Shown here one piece after another: positions 1-13,100 of a DNA stretch of 64,000 bases. Both the position numbers and the translations under genes were made by a program. Origin of the DNA: Magnolia sinica. Its lineage: Eukaryota; Streptophyta; Magnoliopsida; Magnoliales; Magnoliaceae. The stretch spans positions 23,382,032-23,446,031 of the forward strand of contig NC_080582.1 of NCBI RefSeq assembly GCF_029962835.1, given 5' to 3'. Each line of letters starts with the position of its first letter. Position 1 is the first letter of the stretch. The notes under the pieces were generated by a model. The model saw only the letters and a program-made list of their open reading frames with translations, did not search any database and was not told where the DNA came from.

Positions 1-325
1 AATCTTGTCACATGGAAGAGTAAAAAGCAACCGGTTGTTGCTCGGTCCTCGATTGAAGCAGAATATTGTGATATGGCTCATGCGACGTGTGAGCTCATAA
101 CCCTGTTTTCCATGAGCACACCAAACATAGAGGTTGACTGTCACTTTATTCGGGAGAAAGTTGCCTCTAAGGAAATATCACCCCTTTTGTTCGATCCAGG
201 GATCAACTTGTTGATGTTCTTACAAAGTGTTTAAGTCGAGATGCTCTTCATTGTGTTCGTGACAAGTTGGGCATGATCAACATCTATGTTCCAACTTGAG
301 GGGGAGTCTAAAGAGTGTTAGTGTA

Positions 326-365
<40 letters not shown>

Positions 366-505
366 TAAGTGGCTCATTTAATGGTAAGTGCATGTGCACA
401 ACATTTTCCCAAAACTCCCTTCTCTTCTTCTCTCTCACTCTTCTCCACACCCTAGTCATCAAATCATCTCCTACTTTCATACTCTCTCTCTGGACATCAT
501 GAAGA
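1..505 (+). mobile_element. Ty1/copia fossil: RNase H tail plus 3' LTR remnant
   Basis: The first ~295 bases read as the end of a copia polyprotein: the RNase H block WKSKKQPVVARSSIEAEY, then a block ending near KLGMINIYVPT. A purine tract near 297-307 marks the usual junction with the 3' LTR. The LTR-like stretch that follows contains a TG microsatellite. The element is cut by the window edge, is broken and looks old. It is a fossil, not a gene. Confidence 0.8.
329..363. repeat. (TG)n microsatellite
   Basis: About 17 uninterrupted TG units lie just inside the presumed LTR of the adjoining copia fossil. Confidence 0.95.
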
Positions 506-2600
506 ATGCTCCTTTGCCGACAGGCAACAGGTACTAACAGTGTTCTTACTCGTTTGCCTACTTATACTAATCCATATTTAGACTCTTCCTTAGATGTACC
601 TATTACTGATAAAAAATTGAAAAGACTGTGTACTTTCTCATCACATTCAATGTTTTCTCTCCCATCACTCTGTCTCCTCAACACAGGTCATTTGTTTCTA
701 CTCTTGAGTGTTCTTCCTCCACTTCCTAAAGATATTAAGGAAATTCTTATTTCTCCTCTACGGCAACATGCTATGAAGGAAAATATGGTAGGTTTTGAAA
801 AAGAATAAAAATCATGCATGTGAGATAACTGAGTTACCAGTTGGGAAGAATCTTGTGACTTGTCGTTGGGTATATACTCTAAGGTAAAATCCTAATGGCA
901 GTAAAGCTCGACATAAAGCCTGCGTTATAGCTAAGAGATTTATACAACTTTAGATGAGGATTACTCTGAGACATTTACTCATGTTGCTAAGATGAACTTT
1001 GCATGTGTGATCATTTCTCTTCCTAACAATCTACATTGGCCCCCATATCAGTTAGATATTAAGAATGTTATTTTAAATTGTTATTTTACTAAAGAGATCT
1101 ATATGCTTCCTTCTCTTGGATTTGCTCGAAAGCGAAAGTAAATAACGGTATGTCATCTTAAAAAGGTAATATATGGATTGAAGCAGGCCCCTCGAACTTA
1201 GTTTGAGAAGTTTAATGGGGCCTTGATTCGCGTTGGATACATTCGTATTCACTCTGATCATTTTGTTTTTTGAAGTATGTGCAAAGGACCATTTTTAAGA
1301 GGCATGTGTAGATGATATCTTTGTTATAGGATATGTTGATGTATTTCTAAGGTAAAATTATATCTGAGCAAGGTGTTTGACATCAAAGATTTAAAACCAC
1401 TCAAATCTTTTCTTAGAAATGAAGTCTTTCATTCTAAGAAGGGCATTAGTTTTGTTTTAATGAAAATATGCAATTGATTTGTTAACTTCAACTGGTAATC
1501 TTGGTGTCAAACCTATTAATTCCCCATTGAAAGTTAATAAGAAGCTCAGAACAAATTATGGGAACTTCTTGATGATCCTCGCATGTACCAGCGGTTGGTT
1601 GAAAGATTGATATATTTGACGATTACTCGCTCAGATCTATCTCATGTAGTGAGTTTGATTAGTTAGTTCATGCAAGCTCCCCGTTATGGTCACCTTGAAG
1701 CAGTTCATTGCATTATGCACTTCATTAAAACATCTCCGACACGTGGCATCTTATTTAGTTGTCATAATAATCTTGATATTGAAGGATACTCTTATGTAGA
1801 TTGGGCAAGTTCACAAGATGATTGACGATCTACAATAGGCTATTATACTTTTTTCCTCGGTAATTTAGTTACCTAGAACACTAAGAAGCAAATAGTTGTT
1901 GTTTGATTTAGTGTTAAGGCAAAGTACCGTGCTATAGCAAATATGTTACATGAAATTATGTGGTTGAAAAGCTTTGTTATTGAAATGGGATTTCCTATGG
2001 AGACACATAAGCCAATATATTGCAACAATTAAGATGTCATTCACATAACTTCTAATCCAGTTTTTTATGAGCGAAAAAAACATATTGACGCTAATTGTCA
2101 CTTTATTCATAAGAAGGTTGTTGTTGACATTATTTCAACTCCTTTTGTTCCATCCTCTACACAAATGGCAGATATCTTCACTAAGGCTCTTATTGTTGAA
2201 GTTAGACCAAGTGTTCTTGGCAAGCTAGGCATGATCGATATCTATGCCTTAGCATGAGGAGAGTATAGGTGTGTGTGCATGTGGGCCCTATTAAGCCTAT
2301 GAGCTATCTGCTATAGTCCTTGTCTTTTAGGCTGTAATAGTTTATTTCTTATTTCCTTATTTGCCCTCTCGTCTCTCTTTAACCTCTCATCTTAAGGGCA
2401 TAGATGTAATTGTACCACGGACGTCCAACCCTAGGTACTCTTTTCTTCTCTCTCAAATTCTTTTCTTCTTTAAGAAAGAAAAAGCCAGAAAACCCTCATT
2501 CTCTTTTTCTTTCACAAATACCATCTCCTTTTGGTTCCATAAGAATTGCCCTAATTACCTTCTTTAAAAGAGTAAGCGTGTCTCTATTCTCTGTAGTCAT
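506..2600 (+). mobile_element. Ty1/copia fossil: reverse transcriptase-RNase H region with 3' LTR
   Basis: Conceptual fragments follow copia pol order: the block before RT with CRWVYTLR, an RT core including YQLDIKN, a stretch resembling the RT-RNase H linker, and an RNase H end with ADIFTKAL near 2170. A purine tract near 2255 leads into a T/C-rich LTR that ends around 2570-2600. The coding part is heavily broken (many breaks), so the insertion is old. No 5' LTR or gag is seen. It directly follows another copia fragment, so the area is a pile-up of insertions. Confidence 0.8.
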
Positions 2601-2809
2601 AATATCATGGGTTAAATCACGTAAAGAGGTGTGTCTGTGCATGAGTTTTATAGTCATATAGAGTACAACACTCATGACTACAGAAACTCATGGGTGCAAA
2701 CATAACGCATATACCTATGTACACTCCCATGCATGTTATAACCGAACTTGGAGCATTTAATTGCATTAGCCCTTGAGAGAAAATCTTATAAAAGCCTAAT
2801 AGTCATCTC

Positions 2810-3480
2810 CATATTGAAAGGTTACTGGGCTGCAGATTGGGCTAGATCTCCATCTGAAATGTGATCTAAAATTCAATGCGGTACATTTGTGGGTGGAATT
2901 AGCCACATGGAAAAGTAAAAAAAGATAAGTATTGTGGAGTGGTCTTATGCAGAAGAAAAGTACAAGACGTCAAGGCCATGGCACTATTTGTGAGCTAGAG
3001 TGGTTGAGAATCATGTGGCATCAAATATTTCCAGTATAAGTGAAAGAAACAACCATAACGAGGTTGACTTTCACTTCATCAGTAAGGTCTCCAACAACAA
3101 AATTTCGACTCATATCTTAAATCTCAAGATCAACTTGTAGATATGTTCACCAAAGAACTTGGATGCAAATCAATTTAATCAAGTTTACTACAAGCAGGAC
3201 ATCAATGATATCTACACACCAGCTTTAGCGTAAGTGTTAAAGTTGATGTATTATGGGTCATACAGCTATATGACAAGTTTGGTGAGCAATGTGGAACATA
3301 TGGTCCACACTATGTATACCCGAGCATTTTGTATTATGGGGGAAGTTCTGCCATTATGTATTTTATTAATAAAGCATGGGAGTGGGAGCATGTGACCTAA
3401 CTAATCACACTTTCCCTTCTTTTCGTCTCACTTTCTTCCTTTCTCTTCCCTTTCTCTATGCCATGATCTCTATAGACTAC
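2810..3480 (+). mobile_element. Ty1/copia fossil: RNase H end plus LTR
   Basis: The start reads like the copia RNase H motif YWAADWARSPS, followed near 3120 by the terminal DMFTKEL block. From about 3236 the sequence becomes LTR-like, with AATAAA near 3368. It is short, broken and old, and separate from the copia fragment before it. It sits downstream of (beyond the last visible exon of) the minus-strand SAWADEE-like gene and probably lies in one of its introns. Confidence 0.7.
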
Positions 3481-3727
3481 TAGCAATTGACCATTTCCAT
3501 TGGATGGCTAGGATCATCTGATAAGGGAGGTATATAGTATGCTTCATTCGGTCATGGACCCAGCCAAATCAGCAACTTATTACCCCACAAGGTGAGTCCC
3601 ACTTGTACCATTACATAAAAAATAAAAATAAAAAAATTTTGCTGTTTCCTTCAACCCAATCATATAAATTTGCTGTTTCCTTCAACCAAATCATATAGTA
3701 ACTCATTATTAATACTGCAAAGGAAAC

Positions 3728-4068
3728 CTTAGGCAGAACAAGATAATACCTTCCTCTTGAGGACATGATGAGATGAGCGGGATTGTGTAAAAACCTAGAT
3801 AACTTCTCAAGCTTCTCTTGACCATCCAAAAAGATAGTTCCCCGTGTATATGATTCTGATAATAAGCTGGGGGTTACATAGGCGTGTGATGAAACAGAAG
3901 TTTGTTGATATATGAAATCCACAATGACCGACGATGGTAAATCTGTTTCCATGTTCTCAATCAAGATATAATGGTAATTTCTGGTTTCCTTGAGACTCTT
4001 TGTAAAAAAATATTCACCACCTCCCAAGTCCATATCCTGTCCAATCTTTTTCCGAACATTCCTATACC
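3728..4068 (-). CDS. Exon 4 of the SAWADEE-like gene
   Basis: The acceptor is CACAATGCAG and the donor is AAG followed by GTTTCC. It encodes 113 codons including [40 protein letters not shown] and a closing [15 protein letters not shown]. The exon ends in phase 0 at a plausible donor, so coding should continue beyond 3728. No further exon is recognised between 3728 and the copia fossils. Confidence 0.7.
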
Positions 4069-7067
4069 CTGCATTGTGAAAATTTAAACAGAAAAAAAAA
4101 GGGCGCGTTAGGACAGATCTCGCCTTCTTGTACTTGAGACAAATTTAACTGCAAATAGAAGATAACCTTTAAATGTTTGCGTTACATGGCCCTGCCTAGG
4201 ATTCTTCTTTTCCTACAAAGACATAAGAGACCGCATGAGGCAATTATCAGTTGATCGCATGAAGAAACTCCAGAAACTGAATACTCAAGCTGCTAGACAA
4301 AGACAACCATATGATGTGCCATTTAATTCTAGAGGACTAGACAACTATGTGTTATCTCCCGCCATTTTCTAAATGGTGGTGACTCATCCAACATACATGC
4401 AGTGCATGTGCAAGTCAATACCAACCATCCAAATCATATGCCCCACTGTGCATGGACCATATCCAGTATCTTGACAATTTAGTATCAGGCTTACAATTTG
4501 GACAGTGACCATTCTCTTGTAACTCTTCATTTGAGGCCACCAATTGGATAGCGAGGATCACTTGATTAGTAAGTCGTCCCCAGTTAAGAAATGGTGCAAA
4601 ACCAAGTATTCCCATCTTATTTCCAGATATATCTACGTTATTCTGGAAAAATGCAGAAGAATAAGTCCATGATTGTGTGGAAATTCTAGAGAAACCTACC
4701 TTAGAATTGAATGTTTGAGGTTTGTAAGGCATGTTGGGCTCACATTTGACAGCAGATCCACAGGTTTCATTAAAACATGCAGCACATGCATTTGCTGAAA
4801 TTTCATGTTCAGTGACGAAAGAAGCACGATGTGAACCCAATTCAAGTTTCTTTCTTGATATTTCCAAAAAGAAATCCAGATTTGGATCATTTTGTGCACT
4901 TCCAGGCTGTATTAGGCAAATGTGTTCAATACTCGTTAATGTCTTTGTCCCCGCAATTGGACCATGTTGCCAGAAAAGAACAAACTCGCACAAACACTGT
5001 TCTTCTCCTTTGTCAAATGTATGTTCTGAATAGTATACCTGAGATAACAGACCCATCAGAACAGTTGAATATCCAGCACAGAGAAGCTAGATATGGCCAC
5101 CATATACAGAAGAATTCTTCTAAGCCCACATGCACCAGTACACATGCCCACACATGTCAACAAGGCAAATGTGGCATGGGAGTGTTCAGGAGGTGGGCCA
5201 ACCATATAGATGACCTTGACCAGAAATCAGATCTGCCAACTCATCTGGTGGGCCTCATCTGTACATTGACTGTGGAGAGTTGGCTCATTTTTTTTCTAAA
5301 TATGTCCCTTGTCTTCATAAACATGAGGCTCACCTGATGAGCTGACTGGCCTTATTTTTCACGCCAGGTCATCCACACATTTCAGCCCATCTGATCAACA
5401 GATTGTATGTCTGCCAAACATTCCAGAGCCACAAATAGAGGCACATGTGGGCTTAGCAAGGTTCTCTAAATAAAGACTTTTACGCCTATCAGAATCATCC
5501 AGTAATGTCCAGAAAGATGACAAAGAAAATTGAAAAGCACTCAACTTTGCCAAGCCAAGCCAATTATCAATGTAGCAGAATGAAGGATGTGTTTGTAGAG
5601 GGAGAAGGCAGCCATTTTCAAAAAATTGGAAGTGCATGTGCATGTGTTAATAGTTTTTGTGACCATTTTTTAATGTTTACAAGGAGGTTGACCATTAATG
5701 TTGTTATAAAAAATTTTAAGAAAAAAAGAAAAAAAAACTTTCTCCACCAGACAATCTTAATTGCTGCAATTCCAAACACTGGTACTGTTACAGGTGATGC
5801 AGGTAATGGGGATAGAACTACCCATTTACCAAAGTCAAATATGCAGATATGATTGTTTGTACCGCTTGTAACATGTTATTTAGGTTGACTTTTAAACTTG
5901 AATGATTTTACTCAAAATAATATGTCAATATTATTATGTTTTAGTTTTATTAATGTTTTTTCAGGTCGTTCTAGCAGGATATATTTTTATAATCATCAAG
6001 GCCTCATCCCAACTAATTGGGATCAGCTACACAAATCCTGTTTCACCATTCCACTCTATCACAGACCATATCCTCAATTAAACCATGAGTCCTTGAGTAT
6101 TTTCTTACATACCTCCACCCACGTCCTTTTGGGCCTTCCCTTTGCCCTTCTAGAGCCCTCAACTTGAGCCAACTCACTTCGAGGTGGCCCCACGCGGCTC
6201 GTCCAAGCTTGAGCCAACTCACTATTTCTAACCGGTGCAGTTCTTGGTCTCCACTGAATATGGACAAACCATCTAAAGCTATGTTCCCTCATCTTATTAC
6301 CTATTTGTGATACTCCTAAGTTCCCTCAAATGCATTCATTCCAAATTCTATCCGTCTTTGTCTTACCAATCATCCATCTCAGCATCCTCATTTCCGCTTC
6401 ACTCATACTGTGAACATGTTGTTCCTTGGCTGCCCAACATTTTGTCCTATAAAGCATAGCTGGTATTATAGCCATCCTATAAAATTGTCTTCAATTTTAT
6501 TGGTTTGCAGCGATTACATAAAACTCCAGAGGCACATCTCCACTTCAGCCACCCAGCTTTAATTCTATGATCAACATCTGGTAGAGACAGTGTAGTGTGT
6601 GTGACTGATCCAAGGTCCACCATCTCTTGTATAGCATTGACACTGGTACGCTGAGCATATGAGTGTCTAGACCAGTGTTTTCAGTAGCGCTAGCGTAGCA
6701 TAGCGAAAATGCTACATAACGTACGCGAGTAGCATAATTCCCTAGTAGCGTAAGCTACAGTGCATGTAACGTACGCTACATGTAGTGCAGTGTAGTGTAG
6801 TGTGTAGCGTGTATAGCGTAAGCTACCTAAAATCTCTTCTTCTTTTTTTTAAAGTGTTTTTTCTATGTTAGTTTAACACGTATTTTAAAATGGTGATGAC
6901 TTATACCTATGACACATGGCACTACATTAAACTAATCCGGACCATCCAAATTGTGGTCCATATCATAGATAGAGCACTTGGATCAATCCGGACCATCCAA
7001 ATTGTGGTCTATATCATGAATTTGTGGTGTTTCAATAAATAAATAAAAAGAAGTAACACTTAGAAAT

Positions 7068-7114
<47 letters not shown>

Positions 7115-10100
7115 GCATGGAATAAGTGGTTGATGATCCAGATTCGTAGTCAAGAACTCATAGAAATTATGCATTTTGTAAAATTTATCATATTTTCTAT
7201 TATTTTAATTAAAAATATTAAGGATTGTGTAGCTCACGCTACACGCTATAGAGGGCCAAACGCCACGCTATATGCTACACACTATTTAAAACACTAGTCT
7301 ATAAAAGACCCACCGAGAAAACAGATCTAATAATATATATGACTATGATTCTCTCAGTGAGGTCATCTCCTACAATCCTTCCAAAATGAGAGATCTTCCC
7401 AAAGACGTTCAAAGAACCAGCAGTATTCGAGAAGATTCCAAATACCAGGAGATCGGACCAATGTTCAACCCAATCCGACTTTGGTTCGAACCCCAAGTCA
7501 GGAGGGACGAACACATTGGCTCAAGCAGGTCTAGCCTTCCGTACATTAATCGGAATTAAAAGAATGGGAGAGCTGGATGAGAAGGCACGTCCGTCCGATA
7601 ACAAATCAGCATCGGACATATCCGGACGATCCTACGCCGCAGAGATCGGAAAAGACAGAAGGATTACCCAGACATCCCAAGGCAAGCTTTGATCGGGATT
7701 AAGATATTGCGAGATCAGGATCTGGTGATCCAGTGCATCTATCCCCACTAGCATTCCAAACCATCAAGGAACGGGACCTCTTAAAGTCAACAAGGTGGGC
7801 CGTTAAGAGACGTTGAGTGGCCATGATCGACCTAGATCAACCCTTGAGGTTCCCAGATCTTTAGCCTGGTTGTCTTCATTACAGGAATCTTTGGTGGTCC
7901 CAGGCCAGATCTTTAGTGGGCCACGAACATCTCTATAGTGGGACTAGCTAATGGAAGAAGATCCGAGAAGCCAACAAGCCCGGATCTAACTGGAGTCCTT
8001 CCTTTCCAATGTAAGTTGGCAGTTCTAGATCAATCAAGGAAATACCCATATTCGTAAATGCAACGTGAGTGAGAAGGACCTAGAAGCAGCAAGGAAGCCT
8101 AGCGAGGGGTTTTCACCGCCTCAGCAAGCTATAAAAGGAGCACACAAAGATGAGATCGAGACCCCACGCCAAACACATCTATCTACATTTTATCTTTCTT
8201 TTATCTTAGTTTAGCCTAGCCTAGTTCTAACATAGATAGCTACTGCATAGCGACTCCCGCTACAGTACCATAGAAGTAGAGTAAATATCATCAACCTGAA
8301 GTCGTAGGATCATGATCTTCTAAGTTCTGATTTAGTTGATCATACCAATCCGGTCATATCCTGCTAACCACCTGCCTTGATCGTCAGTTCTGATATACGC
8401 ATCAAGTATTTATCTTTCCTGTTTTTGGTTATTTTTTTGGTTATTAATTGTTCCGTCGATTGTAATGGGCCATACATTCAAACATTAATAAAGTCGGCAG
8501 TTATTAGCCTTTCTTTCAATTTATCTGTACACTCTTGTTCATTTGAGATATACAAAAACCTAAAGATTGGTGGAAGAAAAAGTCCTTAAGGTTGTAGACA
8601 CACGTCTATTGTCACAAGGCAAAAGGAACTTATTTGGTAGGGCTAAACCCTACCCTTTCACAAATCGCTTGAACGGGGAGCAATACCAGTGGTCGAGAGG
8701 ACTCTGGATCCTGTCCAATCTCCAATCTGTCCGTCTCGGCACAGGGGACACCAGCAATTCAGTCAAACCCTTGAATCGAGTAGGTTCTGGCACACCCAAG
8801 CAATCATACCCACACACGACTTCCAAATACAAGCCCTCAATCACACATGTGGCCTTGTTTGATTGAATTGGCGGCAAGAACGACGTAATGGGTATTTTTG
8901 CTTTTGTTATTAATGGCGTTCTTGTAAATATTGACAATTGTGTTAATAGACTCAAGAGAAGTGAGGACGTGTGACCCTAATCCTCATTCTCTCTCCTCTT
9001 CTATGTCTTCTCTTTCCTCCTTTCTCAATCTATCCATAGATAAAAAGATTAAATAAGTTTTAATATCCTACACTTTTAGATTTTCATAACATGTTGGTTC
9101 ATATGGATTAAAAGGAACATATCGGGTTATGCATCATTGTAATGGATAGTATCAGTCAATGCATCCAATGGTCTAAGGGGCAAATGCTCAACACAAAAAA
9201 GCACCAACATGACCTTAAAGCAAGTAGAGATAGAACCATCCATACATGCTGACATATAGCACTTTGTTAAAAACTTAGTTAAATTGTATGAACTAGGAAA
9301 CTATAGACTATGCAAACAAATAAATAAATAATGTGTAGGGTATCAACTGTCTACACTCCAAATCCTGGATTCACACAATCTGCCACAATGTCTGGCTTAC
9401 TCTGCTATGCAAAAAGAGAAATACAGCCACGAGAGAACCTCACAATGTAGAAACTGATGATTGGGCTCAACCCATTTGGAGCAATGGCATATGCAATGCG
9501 GAGCTTGCCAATCATAAGTTTTTAAAATTGTTAACCAGCTAATCCCACCAAACAAAGCTCAAGGGATCGATTGGCACAAATTTTCAAATTTTCAAATGAA
9601 ACATTGGTATGTGTGAAGAGAGTAGCCATCCAAATACGCTGCTTTGTATTGCCCATGTCTCCCAAATAATTACCAATCTCAGTTTATGACCACTGAACAG
9701 ACAATCCTAGATCAGTTGTAACAGCAGAGGTCTAACCATCCATCTAAATTGTTCATCTTGTGTGCCCCACAATGTCTCTCAGGAGTCACATTGACCAGCC
9801 AATGCTAATCATTCAGTAAATGGCAGCAAAACCCAACCATGATTGAAACTAGCTTCGACGCAATCCACAATTTGCAAATTCCCAAATCTGTACTTTGCAA
9901 CTGAGAGAGCGCTGTGCATTTCCAAACAAAACTGCAAAAGGGAATCTTTTAAGTTTGCACATCAAATAGAGTAAAATGAAGTTAAAAATCCATCCAAGCA
10001 TATTCTAAGGGCCTGATTGGTAAATGCCTAAAAATGAGTTCATCTCCTATTAGTTAATCATAACTATGTATTAGAGATCATGATTGTTGGTTATCAAGAG

Positions 10101-13100
10101 TATTTTCAATCTTTACCAAAAAGAAAAATCATCTCTAATCCAATAAACCGAATTCTCCTAACAATTAGGTAGTGGCTATTCGAATAGAGATATATCAGCA
10201 AAGTAATGATTACCCTTATGCAGAATCATGATTCTTGTGTGTTGGGGGACCGCAAAAGCAAACTCCGAATTTGAATCCAAGACGCAAAAGACAAACACAA
10301 CAAAGCATGCACAGGAACACATGAATTTTACATGGAAAACCCTCAAGGGAAAAAACCATGGTACAAAGCGATAGCAAAATCCACTATGAAACGATATTAC
10401 AAGAGATAAATCTACTTACAGATATGAAACCCTTCAAAAAACCCTAGTTTCCCTTCAAAACCGTTTTAGAAATGTTTAAGCTATTCCCTCATTGCTCTAA
10501 CCTCGTATTACACCCATATTTATAGTAAAACACCCAGAACAAAAAATTAATCACGTGATTATGCAAAATTGCGCACATTATCGATCTAAGCATCAATCGA
10601 TTGACATCGATCAAGCAACCCTCGATCGATCGACGGCCAAATGTTCAAACTCTCGAACATGCTTAAAAGTGTCCAAAGAGTTGACAAGTATTTTCCAAAT
10701 TTCCTCGATCAATCAACCCGACCTGTCGATCAATCGATTATGTCCAAAATTGTCCAGAGACCAATCTATATAATCTGGGGCTCACTCATTCGATCAATTA
10801 GCCTGGTCGATTGCTCGAGACCCCTATTTCATGTACAGATTGAAAACATCAGACAACATTGTGTTTATTGTTAGGTAATTAATCTGAGATTTCCACTTGC
10901 TATATAAACAGAACCCATAAAATGGAATCCATTTTTCTACAATTTTGACAAGAGTAATAATTAAATAATAATTACCTTTTCCATATCCGCACCTTAGATT
11001 CCCTATATTCAAATATGATGGAGAAAGCTCATGTGCTACCCAAGTGCTTTTAAACAAGAGCACAATCAACGATCTAGGCCATCTAATAAGTTCCCACACC
11101 ATTCATGGACTGCCGCGAATAACTCATGTTGATTAGAGGATGCTTACCTTCCAAACAACTCCTTTTTTTTTTTCATAATTGTTGATTCTCCAAGCATGAT
11201 AAGCCAAACAGTTACATAACGGCCATAATGGTAATGGTGAAACCATTACGAGTTATAGGGCCAAAATACAGTTATAGAAAAAATGGCCCATACCATCCCG
11301 TAACGGTCTGAAACCATTTTTTTGAAAGGCAATAACTGCCACACAACCGTTATGGAACAACTAGTTTCCAAGACACAAATGGTATGGTCATGGTCATGCT
11401 ACCAAAATGGTACCTTGGTTATTCAGAGTGCAATCTCTCGAATGAACTATTTATAATGATTTTCAGAACTTTGATCCAACCGTCCATATTTATATGACAC
11501 TGATCAGATGGAAAAATTCCTCTAATCGGTGAGAATCATTTTAGGGTGCCCCATGAAAAACGGGGCGGGCCAACCCGGTGGATTGTTCAGGTTGACTACT
11601 TGACGGTCCACGTATCTAAAAACATATGGCAGGGTTAAAAAGAAGGAAAATAAGATGTTGACACCAATCATAACAATGCCATTTTCTTGTTCTTCCTTTC
11701 TCAACCAAAGTGAGAAGAGGTATCAATGCATGCGCTCCAGTAGCGCATTCTAGATCGAATGAATCAATCTAGACTGTCCATATGATGGACCCATGGTGGA
11801 TGAGGCATACTGCTAGAAAAGCATATTTGTCCATTACGTGGCCATCAAACGGCAAAATAGGAAAAAATTATTAAAGGTACAATTTCTACCAGTCGAATTC
11901 AACTGCAAGAATCATTGTGCTTTTGGGGCCATCCAGAATAGGACCCTGAATTGGACGGTATGGATCTAGTAACGTTATGCCAAACCGCATCATTGGACGG
12001 CACAAGCATATCATCCAACCTAATCCGCAGAGTATGGTACCATATTATCCCATTTTGAAACGAGAAATTTGCGACTGTACGACCCATTTATGGCCCATTT
12101 ACGAGACCAAGCCCACCTTATTTTACCTTGGTTTGCCAAAGGTCGAAAATGCCCCTGCTTTTTCCTTCAAGCGGATCGGTGGTGCTCGAAGACGAGCGCT
12201 GACACTCCTCGAACTCCGAGTTGTACGAACGGTTCAAAAGATATCAAAGTTACATGGGCCCCACAGTTACGTATTTATTATATCCACAACGTTCATCCAC
12301 ATTTCGAGATCATTTGGGAGCATTATCAAAAAAAAAAATTCATATCCAAAGATCAACTGGACTAAAAATTTTGTAGGGCCCACCATAACATTTATTTTCC
12401 ATCCAATCTATTCATAAGGTCACAAAGACATGGATGAAGAGGAAAAACAAATTTCATAATAATCCAAAACTTCTGTGACCCCTAAAAGGGTTTCAATGGT
12501 AGACGTTTAATCCGCCACAGCCTTTTACAGTGTGGTCCACTTAATAGCTAGATCTATCTTATTTTCCGTCTCCAGCCTTAATACGAGTTCGTCGAATATA
12601 TGGACGGTTTGGATTATAACACATACCTCATAATAGGACCCACAAAAAGCGGTGGGGATTACAATAGTAAAAAATAAAATAATAATAAATAAATACGCTA
12701 GGAACTTATGGCTACGGTGTTTTCTATAGCTACGGATTATAACCATAGCTATAGCCGTAGCCCCTGCCGTTTTGATATGTCCTTTTATATGTATTGAAGG
12801 TCATTCGATATGTCTTTCGATATGTATCGAAGGTCTTTCAATTAATTGAAAAAGGTCTAGAACTGTCCAGTGAGTTTGTCTCAAAAATCCTGCAATTTTC
12901 GATACATATCGAAGAGTATTCGATATGAATCGAAGGTGATATGACCAACAGCTACGAATTATAACCGTAGCCATAACTGTAGTCTGTGCCAGTTTATTAA
13001 ATTTTTTTATTTTCATTGTTTATTTTTTATTTTTTTACATGGATAAATTTATTCTACCTACAATTTTCTCTAATACATATTTATATAAATATGTATATAT

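Noticed and set aside
4731-5337. Plus-strand frames over exons 2 and 3
   Set aside because: Antisense shadows without domain content; they run on into the MITE.
5395-5643. Minus-strand open frame with [21 protein letters not shown] as a possible extra exon of the SAWADEE-like gene
   Set aside because: It runs into the MITE terminus, has no clear splice sites, and exon 1 joins exon 2 in phase without it.
6043-6292. Minus-strand frames at 6.1 kb as host genes
   Set aside because: They read as the C-terminus of an RTE LINE reverse transcriptase in two frames.
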